DNA from: an uncultured Lentisphaeria bacterium
GTDB taxonomy: Bacteria; Verrucomicrobiota; Lentisphaeria; JABSQK01; CAJWLW01
Assembly: GCA_913042885.1 (NCBI GenBank)
Contig: CAJWLW010000107.1
Coordinates: forward strand, 1 to 13,158
Direction of reading: 5' to 3'
Length of the DNA: 13,158 bases
Positions 7,947 through 13,158 of the stretch are shown one piece after another. The notes beneath the pieces were generated by a model that ran no database searches, was not told where the DNA came from, and saw only the letters and a list, made by a program, of their open reading frames with translations. Every line of letters begins with the position of its first letter. Positions within the stretch are counted from its first letter, which is position 1. Position numbers and translations under genes: made by a program.

Positions 7947-7975
7947 TTGGCCTTCCCCGGCTGTGTTCGTATTTC
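7947..7975 (+). promoter_or_regulatory. Weak candidate promoter for the aminotransferase operon
   Basis: TTGGCC (7947-7952) and TATTTC (7970-7975) have an ideal 17-nt spacer and lie 66 nt before the ATG at 8042, in the divergent region shared with the minus-strand cluster. Both hexamers are only moderately like the consensus. It would sit back to back with the minus-strand candidate, leaving about 8 nt between the two -35 boxes, so one regulator could control both directions. Confidence 0.25.
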
Positions 7976-8041
7976 CGATGCCCTGCGGTAAGTTCAAACT
8001 CGCTTTACGTGCGACTGAATCTCAAAACTTTTTCCTGGACC

Positions 8042-9208
8042 ATGGCCAACGGAATCAATTGGAACCCGGCTTTCGAGGCGTTGCCGTTTTCGCCGATCCG
8101 CAAGATGTTCAACACTGCGTCGACCATGGAGGATGTCCTGCATCTTTCGATCGGCCAGCCCGACTTTCCGACACCGCCGCACATTATCGAGGCGCACATC
8201 GAGGCGTTGCGCGACGGCAAGACTCGTTACGAGATGGACGCCGGCCTGCCCGAGTTGCGCCAGGCGTTGGCGTCGTTTTACAACGACCGCTATGGGATCA
8301 GCCTGGGACCGGAGAACGTGCTGATTACGACTGGCTGCTGCGAGGGCATGTTCATCGCGCTCACCGGCGCTGTGCGCCCTGGTGCCGAGATCATTCTGGC
8401 CGAGCCATATTTCGTCCTGGCGCACGTCGCGGAGATGGCCGGCGCGACATTGCGTTGCATTCCGACCACCGCCGAAAACGGCTACCAGCTTGATCCGCAG
8501 GAAGTAATCGACGCGATCAACGATCGAACAACGGCGATCCTGCTCAACTCCCCCGGCAACCCGACCGGCACGGTGTATCCGCGTGAAACGATGACGACGA
8601 TATGTGAGGTCGCTGCTGAGCGTGGCATCGCCGTGATCAGCGATGAAGTCTACGACCGCCTGATTCTCGACGATGTCGAGTACGCCAGCGCGTTGACCTG
8701 CGCTCCCAGCCTGGATAATATGATCATGTCGAGCAGTGTGTCGAAGACATATTCCATGGCCGGCATGAGGATCGGCTGGGTAATCTCTTCGCCGGAAAAC
8801 ATCGAGACCATGCAGCGGCCGCACATGTTCATAAGTACGACGGAGAACACCGCTTCCCAATGGGCTGCCGTCGCTGCGTTGAATGGTGACCAGAGTTGTG
8901 TCGACGAAATGGTCGCGGCCTATCGTGAACGGCGCGACCGGGTCGTCGAGCTGGTCTCGGCCGCACCGCACCTGACCGCCTACAGCCCGGGCGGCGCCTT
9001 CTTCATCACACCTTCATTGCCGGCAGGCACCGACTGTTTCGACGTCGCCATGCGCATGCTCACAGAAGCGCGCGTCTGCACGGTGCCGGGCGGTGCCTTC
9101 GGCGAGAGCTGCCGCAACGCGTTGCGGATCAGCTTTGCAACGTCGATGGATATAATCGAAAACGCCTTTGCGAGGATGACACCATGGCTCGAGAAGCAAT
9201 CCTTCTGA
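8042..9208 (+). CDS. Fold-type I PLP-dependent aminotransferase (class I/II)
   Basis: A 388-residue pyridoxal-phosphate aminotransferase of the aspartate aminotransferase superfamily; it moves an amino group between an amino acid and a 2-oxoacid. The main active-site residues are visible: N173 in NSPGNPTGTVYP, D201 and Y204 in SDEVYDRL (cofactor ring binding), Lys235 in SSSVSKTYSMAGMRIGW (Schiff base), and R362 in NALRISFATS (substrate carboxylate). The N-terminal LSIGQPDFPTPPHI and TRYEMDAGLPELRQALASFY are typical of the subgroup Ib-like enzymes. The frame is open from GTG at 8009, but ATG 8042 fits the family start better; neither has a clear Shine-Dalgarno. Its last 25 nt overlap the next gene, so translational coupling is likely. 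The exact amino donor cannot be told; pairing with an ornithine cyclodeaminase-family enzyme hints at a linked amino acid step. Confidence 0.92.
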   Translation: MANGINWNPAFEALPFSPIRKMFNTASTMEDVLHLSIGQPDFPTPPHIIEAHIEALRDGKTRYEMDAGLPELRQALASFYNDRYGISLGPENVLITTGCCEGMFIALTGAVRPGAEIILAEPYFVLAHVAEMAGATLRCIPTTAENGYQLDPQEVIDAINDRTTAILLNSPGNPTGTVYPRETMTTICEVAAERGIAVISDEVYDRLILDDVEYASALTCAPSLDNMIMSSSVSKTYSMAGMRIGWVISSPENIETMQRPHMFISTTENTASQWAAVAALNGDQSCVDEMVAAYRERRDRVVELVSAAPHLTAYSPGGAFFITPSLPAGTDCFDVAMRMLTEARVCTVPGGAFGESCRNALRISFATSMDIIENAFARMTPWLEKQSF

Positions 9209-10179
9209 CCCGGCAGGATATTGCTGCCAACATCGATATCGCCGCCGCCGTCCCTGCCATCGAGGAAGCGCTTGGCGCTTTCGAGAAAGGGGAGGACTAT
9301 CTGCCGCCGAAAACGATCCTCGAGATCCCTGTCGGCGAACCCGGCACCGCTTACGCCGCCTGCATCTCGGGCTACACGAAGACGACGAACCTGATGTCGA
9401 TGAAGATCGGTCACGAGCGTACCCATAACCGTGAGCGCGGCCTGCCGACGACCGAGGCCTGGGTCATGGTCTTCGAGCCGGAGACCGGCGAGCTGCTGAT
9501 GATCTGCGACGGCACATTGCCGACCATGCTGCGTACTGCTGCCGCGGCTGCGGTCGGCGCCAAACAACTGGCACGCGAAGATGCACACACGCTCGCCGTG
9601 ATTGGCGCCGGCCAACTCGGCCGGCAGTGTCTGCGAGCGGTCACTACCGTGCGCCGGTTTGAAACGATCTACCTGCACGATGCCGTTGCGGACTTCGCAG
9701 AATCCGTCGCCGGCGACTTGTCTGAGGAACTCGCAGTTCCCATCGAGGTGGCGGACGCGGAGACTGCAGTGTGCAACGCCGATGTGATTGTCACGGCGAC
9801 CAACAGCCGTGAACCAATCATCATGTCTGACTGGGTGCGCCCGGGCACGCACCTGTCATGCATGGGTACCGATCTGGCCGACAAGATCGAATGCGAAATG
9901 GCGCTGCTGCCGCGCTGTCGGCTTTTTGCGGACAAGGTCGAACACGCGTTGTTGCGCGGTGAAGTCAGCCAGGCTGTGGCGGCGGGGATTCTCGACGAGA
10001 ACTGCTATCTCGGGTCCCTCGGTCAGATCATCAACGGTGACGTGGCGGGCCGCACCAGCAACGATGACATCACGGTGTTTGACGGTGTCGGCATCGGCAT
10101 TCAGGACACTACGATTGGTAAGACTATCTACGACCAGGCTCAGGCCAAAGGACTCGGCATACGGCTGGCATTCTCCTGA
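9184..10179 (+). CDS. Ornithine cyclodeaminase/mu-crystallin-family protein
   Basis: A 331-residue NAD(P)-binding protein of the OCD/mu-crystallin family. Members include ornithine cyclodeaminase, alanine dehydrogenase, Delta1-pyrroline-2-carboxylate reductase and iminosuccinate reductase. Family residues seen: Lys74 (MSMKIGHERTHN), the RGLPTTEAW stretch, Arg117 (TMLRTAAAAAVGAKQLA), the Rossmann motif VIGAGQLGRQCL from residue 139, and Asp230 in MGTDLADKIEC, at the place of the catalytic Asp228 of Pseudomonas OCD. The region after Lys74 (IGHERTHNRE) differs from the common 'KVV..FP.N' form, so the substrate pocket may be changed. ATG 9184 is supported by GAGG about 8 nt upstream, inside the aminotransferase gene; the two genes overlap by 25 nt in different frames. 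Which reaction it performs (deaminating cyclisation or imine reduction) cannot be decided from sequence. Confidence 0.9.
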   Translation: MAREAILLTRQDIAANIDIAAAVPAIEEALGAFEKGEDYLPPKTILEIPVGEPGTAYAACISGYTKTTNLMSMKIGHERTHNRERGLPTTEAWVMVFEPETGELLMICDGTLPTMLRTAAAAAVGAKQLAREDAHTLAVIGAGQLGRQCLRAVTTVRRFETIYLHDAVADFAESVAGDLSEELAVPIEVADAETAVCNADVIVTATNSREPIIMSDWVRPGTHLSCMGTDLADKIECEMALLPRCRLFADKVEHALLRGEVSQAVAAGILDENCYLGSLGQIINGDVAGRTSNDDITVFDGVGIGIQDTTIGKTIYDQAQAKGLGIRLAFS

Positions 10180-10282
10180 CGCGGTGGGTAAGGGGCTGAA
10201 AAATTGAAGAGGATATTCATATTCTTGAACTTTTTTAACCGTTTGACCGTTCAATCTCGTAACCTTTCACACGGAAATAATT
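10180..10282 (+). promoter_or_regulatory. AT-rich intergenic region with inverted and tandem short repeats
   Basis: This 103-nt gap precedes the aldolase gene and is much richer in A/T than the flanking genes. It holds an inverted repeat TTGAAC (10225-10230)/GTTCAA (10249-10254) with an 18-nt spacer, a tandem ATATTC pair (10213-10224) and two adjacent near-copies ACCGTTTG/ACCGTTCA (10238-10253). The inverted repeat could bind a regulator acting on the aldolase. No convincing -10/-35 pair or terminator is seen. The start at 10283 is preceded by only a weak CGGA. Confidence 0.3.
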
Positions 10283-11086
10283 ATGCGTAAGAATCAACTG
10301 CTTGAGAAGCTGCGGGCGGACCAGGTCGTGCTAGGGTTGACCAACATGTACCCGGCTTCGGGGATCATCGAAGGTATGGGCCGCGGCTGGGATTTTATCT
10401 GGATCGATGGGCAGCATGGTGAGATGAGTTATGACAGTTGCCTGCATGCCACACAGGCCTGTACGGCAACGGGTATCGACAGTTTGATTCGCGTGCCCGG
10501 TGATGAATACTCGACACTCGGGCGTTTTGCCGATTTGGCACCGGCCGCAATCATGGTGCCGATGGTCGAGACCCCGGAGCAAGCCCAGGCGATTGTGCAG
10601 GGATTGCATTTTCCGCCTCTTGGCAACCGATCCTATGGCGGTCGCCGGGTCATCGATCTGGACGGCCGTGAATTCTACAAGCGCGAGCTGCTCGTGGTGG
10701 TGCAGATCGAAACGCTCGGAGCCGTTGAGCGGGCGGAGGCCATCGCCGCGGTCGAGGGCGTCGATGTGCTGTTCTTTGGGCCGGACGACATGAAAATGCG
10801 GATGGGCATTCCGATCAACACCCAGATCACCGATCACCCCAAATTGTCTGAAGCATTGGAGAAGACCGCAACCGCGGCGCGCAATGCCGGTGGCTGGGCC
10901 GCGACAGTTACCGGAACGCCCGCCGGCCTCGAGATGACGATGGGGATGGGCTACCGCATGCTGGTTGGTGGTGGCGATATTGGTTTTCTCCGTACCTTGT
11001 CGGCTTCCCGTCTTGCCGAGTTTCGTGGAGTCCTCGAAGGGTTCCAGGGCGATCCGGGCGACGGCGAGAGCGGCGGTGTGTATTGA
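10283..11086 (+). CDS. HpcH/HpaI-family class II aldolase
   Basis: A 267-residue metal-dependent class II aldolase of the HpcH/HpaI family (phosphoenolpyruvate/pyruvate TIM-barrel fold). Members reversibly cleave 4-hydroxy-2-oxoacids to pyruvate (or a related 2-oxoacid) and an aldehyde. Core residues align with E. coli HpaI, two at identical numbers: His45 in IDGQHGEM and Arg70 in LIRVPGDE. The metal ligands are likely Glu143 in VVQIETLGAVE and Asp169 in FFGPDDM. Odd points: Gln44 replaces the usual Glu before His45, the loop normally reading 'G.RG.G' is SYGGRRVIDLDG, and 'GPADLS' is GPDDMK. These may mark a different substrate. It follows the aminotransferase/OCD pair on the same strand after a 103-nt AT-rich gap. 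The natural substrate is unknown. Confidence 0.9.
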   Translation: MRKNQLLEKLRADQVVLGLTNMYPASGIIEGMGRGWDFIWIDGQHGEMSYDSCLHATQACTATGIDSLIRVPGDEYSTLGRFADLAPAAIMVPMVETPEQAQAIVQGLHFPPLGNRSYGGRRVIDLDGREFYKRELLVVVQIETLGAVERAEAIAAVEGVDVLFFGPDDMKMRMGIPINTQITDHPKLSEALEKTATAARNAGGWAATVTGTPAGLEMTMGMGYRMLVGGGDIGFLRTLSASRLAEFRGVLEGFQGDPGDGESGGVY

Positions 11087-11275
11087 GGTTCGGATCTTGA
11101 AGGCCTCAAGCCGCGTTGAAATGCGGCCTGATGCCGGATCGATATTCCGGTGCATGGGCGGGGCGCCAGCGGTCAAGGCAGTGCCGTCAGGATTAAGATT
11201 GGATGGCACCTCGTGCTTCGCCGCAATTGAATTTGGAAATTAACCGTACCATCCACCGCCTTTGCGACGGGACTC
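11087..11275 (+). other. Intergenic region between aldolase and FAD oxidoreductase, two small hairpins
   Basis: No gene is supported in these 189 nt. Two possible hairpins are seen. GCCGC/GCGGC (11110-11114 and 11123-11127) encloses an 8-nt loop. ATGCCGGA (11131-11138) pairs with TCCGGTGCAT (11146-11155) around a 7-nt loop with a 2-nt bulge. Neither is followed by a T-run, so they are weak candidates for terminators or RNA processing sites. A promoter for the FAD gene may lie here, but no clear pair of hexamers is visible. Confidence 0.3.
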
Positions 11276-12838
11276 ATGAAAATCGACCACCCAGACTCCG
11301 CCGACATGCATGTGCCGCTGCTGCTGCGATTCTGCATCGGGCTGCGCATGATTTGCGGTGTGCGCAAACAGGACTTCCAGGCCGGCGCTACTTATCGCTT
11401 CATGAACTGGGGCGACCGCCCGTTTCTCGTGCGCTGGTTCTGTTTCGTTAAATGGGCACTTTACCAGACCTTTGTCGCAATCCCGTCCGCCGCGAAATGC
11501 CTGCGAGTCGACGGGCCGGTTTCCTCCACACCGATGTGGCTGCTCGATGAGAATCCGCTGGCCAACCACCCCTGGGAAAACGCCGATGCAAAGCTGCCGG
11601 ACGCAGCCGACGTCGTTGTGATCGGCGCCGGTTTTACCGGTGGCGGATGCGCCTATCACTGGGCCCGACGGGCGCCGTCTGATCGACGGATGGTCGTGTT
11701 GGAAATGGACGATCCCGCCAGCGGCAGCTCGGGTCGCAACGAAGGGCTGGTCGTGGTGGGCCGTTATTTCAAGGTCGTATACGACCGTGTCCTCAGCCAC
11801 CTCCGGAATTCCTGTGCCCAATTCGATGCCGCGCAACGTGAGCTGTTGGCCCGGCAGTTCGCCCGTCGCTACTGCGAAGCGGCATACTACAACGCTGACC
11901 TGATTGCATCTACGATCCGTGACGAAGGATTCGATTGTGACTACAACCGCGCTGGCTGGGTGCAGGGCCAGGAAGACGCGCCTGCCGAGAGTTTGCGCGA
12001 TTCAGTGGCGATGGCGGCGGCCGAGGGATTTCCGGATTGGGTCAGTATTTCACCCGAGGAGGCGGGCGAGAGATCCGGTATGCGCCTGACAAAACCTGCC
12101 GGTTTCTCGATAGCGGCTGCCTCATGGCATCCAGCCAAGTGGGTGTGGTGTCTGCTGCAGAAAGCCTTGAGCTCGGAAACCGTCGAGCTGTTCACCCGTA
12201 CAAAAGTGACAGTCGTCGATGCCGATGCAGACGGCTACATCGTCCGTACCGATCGCGGTGACATCCGCTGCCGGTCAGTGATCTATGCGACGGAATCGTA
12301 TACACCGAAATTGCTGGCGCGGTTTCACGACAAAATTCTGCCGATGCAGGAACAGGCAGCCAGCGGAGATGGCGGTCCGCCGGGGCTGAAACCGCATATC
12401 GGGATCAGTGGCACCTGGTGGTTTGGCGGCCGCTATGCGCAGCGCGTGCTGTTCGGTGCGGGCGGCTCCCGCGTGCCGGACGAGGAAGCCGGACGAAACC
12501 TGCCGTCGCGGTTCCTGTCACGCTTTGTCGGGCAGCAGATGGTACGCTTTTTTGGGCCATATCGGCTGGTAATGAAAAACGAATGGAGCGGCACCGTCGG
12601 TTACACGCCGGACGAATACCCGGTGGTCGGGGCGATCGATGGCAAGGGCCAGCATATCATTGGCGGCATGTGCGGTTCCGGCAGCGGTGTGTCCTTCAAT
12701 GGCGCCCGCTGTATCTGCAACCGTATTCTGGGATTGACCGACGAGCCCGATCATTATCCGGCGGAATGCTTTGGGCCGAGCCGATTACTCGATCCCGAAA
12801 CCCACCAATGGCCGGCAATGGATCAGGCGGAAAAGTGA
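11276..12838 (+). CDS. FAD-dependent oxidoreductase (DAO family) with N-terminal extension
   Basis: A protein of up to 520 residues whose main part is a D-amino-acid-oxidase/glycine-oxidase-like (DAO superfamily) flavoenzyme, probably oxidising an amine or amino acid. The FAD dinucleotide motif is VVVIGAGFTGGG (G117, G119, G122), with Glu143 ending strand two. The DAO signature ASGSSGRNEG covers 148-157. The C-terminal flavin-binding region is WSGTVGYTPDEYPVVGAID followed by GGMCGSGSGVSFNGAR. Before the usual family start (MWLLDENPL, ATG at 11534, residue 87) the frame is open for 86 codons with strongly G/C-ending third positions, like real coding sequence. That part holds a hydrophobic, aromatic-rich stretch (PFLVRWFCFVKWALY). 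The start at 11276 is therefore preferred, with ATG 11534 as the conservative alternative. No good Shine-Dalgarno precedes either. The substrate is unknown. Confidence 0.85.
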   Translation: MKIDHPDSADMHVPLLLRFCIGLRMICGVRKQDFQAGATYRFMNWGDRPFLVRWFCFVKWALYQTFVAIPSAAKCLRVDGPVSSTPMWLLDENPLANHPWENADAKLPDAADVVVIGAGFTGGGCAYHWARRAPSDRRMVVLEMDDPASGSSGRNEGLVVVGRYFKVVYDRVLSHLRNSCAQFDAAQRELLARQFARRYCEAAYYNADLIASTIRDEGFDCDYNRAGWVQGQEDAPAESLRDSVAMAAAEGFPDWVSISPEEAGERSGMRLTKPAGFSIAAASWHPAKWVWCLLQKALSSETVELFTRTKVTVVDADADGYIVRTDRGDIRCRSVIYATESYTPKLLARFHDKILPMQEQAASGDGGPPGLKPHIGISGTWWFGGRYAQRVLFGAGGSRVPDEEAGRNLPSRFLSRFVGQQMVRFFGPYRLVMKNEWSGTVGYTPDEYPVVGAIDGKGQHIIGGMCGSGSGVSFNGARCICNRILGLTDEPDHYPAECFGPSRLLDPETHQWPAMDQAEK

Positions 12839-12846
12839 GGAGGTAT

Positions 12847-12904
12847 CAGGTTTCAGTAGAATCGTTTTTCCTTGGCCACTTGCCATCGTCTTGCCTGAAA
12901 CCTG
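12847..12904. repeat. 58-bp segment bounded by perfect 10-bp inverted repeats
   Basis: CAGGTTTCAG (12847-12856) and its exact reverse complement CTGAAACCTG (12895-12904) enclose 38 nt. A TAT trinucleotide sits immediately outside both ends, which could be a 3-bp target duplication or simply extra pairing with a one-base bulge. The segment lies just after the FAD oxidoreductase stop and before the epimerase-like gene. Possible readings are a long-loop hairpin acting as a terminator or stabiliser, or a small dispersed repeat (REP- or MITE-like). No second copy is seen in this window. Confidence 0.5.
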
Positions 12905-12925
12905 TATAGCCCAAAATTTCCAAAT

Positions 12926-12932
12926 AAAGGAA
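12926..12932 (+). promoter_or_regulatory. Strong Shine-Dalgarno sequence for the epimerase-like gene
   Basis: AAAGGAA ends 6 nt before ATG 12939, the clearest ribosome binding site in the window. It fixes this start codon. Most other starts here have weak or no match. Confidence 0.65.
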
Positions 12933-12938
12933 TCTTTA

Positions 12939-13158
12939 ATGTCTGAACTTATCTTTGAATCCGGTGACAGCCGTTACGCCTTGAGCCTGGACTCCGGCTG
13001 CAATGTATTCTCCTGGCAATGCGAGGGAGAGGAGTTGCTGTATTGTCCGGAGGGTTTTCCCGACGTCGCCAACGGAGTGTTCGGCGGCGGCAACCCGCTG
13101 CTGTTCCCGTCGGTTGGTCGCACCTGGGACCGAAGTGGTGCGGAACCGGTGGCGGATC
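12939..13158 (+). CDS. Aldose 1-epimerase (galactose mutarotase)-like protein, N-terminal part
   Basis: The first 73 codons of a gene running off the right end. The start MSELIFESGDSRYALSLDSG and the motif VFGGGNPLLFPSVGRTW resemble the N-terminal beta strands and 'GG.P.LFP..GR' signature of the aldose-1-epimerase/YeaD/galactose mutarotase-like beta-sandwich family. Such proteins interconvert sugar anomers in the cytoplasm or bind phosphorylated sugars. The catalytic His and Glu residues would lie beyond the window, so activity cannot be judged. It fits the sugar-type dehydrogenases in the cluster and suggests a carbohydrate-like intermediate. It begins 100 nt after the FAD oxidoreductase, with the 58-bp inverted repeat between them. 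Confidence 0.75.
   Translation, partial: MSELIFESGDSRYALSLDSGCNVFSWQCEGEELLYCPEGFPDVANGVFGGGNPLLFPSVGRTWDRSGAEPVAD

Noticed and set aside
7994..8971. 325-codon open frame on the minus strand opposite the aminotransferase
   Set aside because: The plus-strand frame holds a complete PLP enzyme with its active-site residues; the antisense translation is rich in Arg/His and matches nothing known to me.
8980..9852. 290-codon open frame on the minus strand across the aminotransferase/OCD junction
   Set aside because: It covers two well-supported plus-strand genes and shows no domain signature.
8042..11086. A full beta-hydroxyaspartate cycle operon
   Set aside because: There is no beta-hydroxyaspartate dehydratase and no D-threonine-aldolase-like BhcC; the aldolase here is HpaI-type.
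10331..11209. 292-codon open frame on the minus strand opposite the aldolase
   Set aside because: The aldolase on the plus strand carries all catalytic residues; the antisense product looks like a shadow.
11240..11836. 198-codon minus-strand frame as an alternative to the FAD enzyme's N-terminal extension
   Set aside because: It runs into the clear Rossmann motif region of the plus-strand gene, and plus-frame third positions are G/C-biased there, favouring the plus-strand reading.
1..13158. Prophage, transposon, toxin-antitoxin, CRISPR or phage-defence system
   Set aside because: No integrase, transposase, structural phage gene, repeat-spacer array, nuclease/helicase or toxin-like small gene pair is visible; all genes are metabolic or housekeeping.

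Overview
The window looks like chromosomal DNA of a GC-rich gammaproteobacterium. The best evidence is a fused RlmK/RlmL 23S rRNA methyltransferase (865-3000), a fusion typical of Gammaproteobacteria. It lies beside other core genes: the 3' end of murB, a DCC-family thioredoxin-like gene and a convergent proA. Species or genus cannot be named from the sequence alone. No tRNA, rRNA, CRISPR array, integrase, transposase, regulator or transporter gene is visible.

Layout. (1) 1-3000, plus strand: murB 3' end, DCC-family protein and rlmKL, closely spaced and probably co-transcribed. (2) 3078-4397, minus strand: proA, converging on rlmKL. (3) 4560-7871, minus strand: a Gfo/Idh/MocA oxidoreductase, a phytanoyl-CoA dioxygenase (PhyH)-type Fe(II)/2-oxoglutarate oxygenase and a second, dissimilar Gfo/Idh/MocA oxidoreductase. 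(4) 7872-8041: a divergent control region. (5) 8042-13158, plus strand: a fold-type I aminotransferase overlapping an ornithine cyclodeaminase/mu-crystallin-family gene by 25 nt, then an HpcH/HpaI-type aldolase, an FAD-dependent DAO-family oxidoreductase with an unusual N-terminal extension, and the 5' end of an aldose-1-epimerase-like gene that runs off the window.

Regions 3-5 read as an accessory small-molecule metabolism island next to housekeeping genes. The enzyme set (transaminase, imine/amino-acid reductase or cyclodeaminase, 2-oxoacid aldolase, flavin amine oxidase, two NAD(P)-dependent sugar-type dehydrogenases, one hydroxylase, one mutarotase) suggests breakdown or remodelling of a hydroxylated amino acid, amino sugar or sugar derivative. 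The substrate cannot be read from the sequence. The set does not match any complete pathway I can name with confidence; the nearest logic is an aminotransferase/imine-reductase/aldolase scheme such as the beta-hydroxyaspartate cycle, but the aldolase family differs.

Non-coding points: a 58-bp segment with perfect 10-bp inverted ends (12847-12904) between the FAD enzyme and the epimerase, short palindromes upstream of proA and of the PhyH gene, and weak or absent Shine-Dalgarno sequences at several minus-strand starts.
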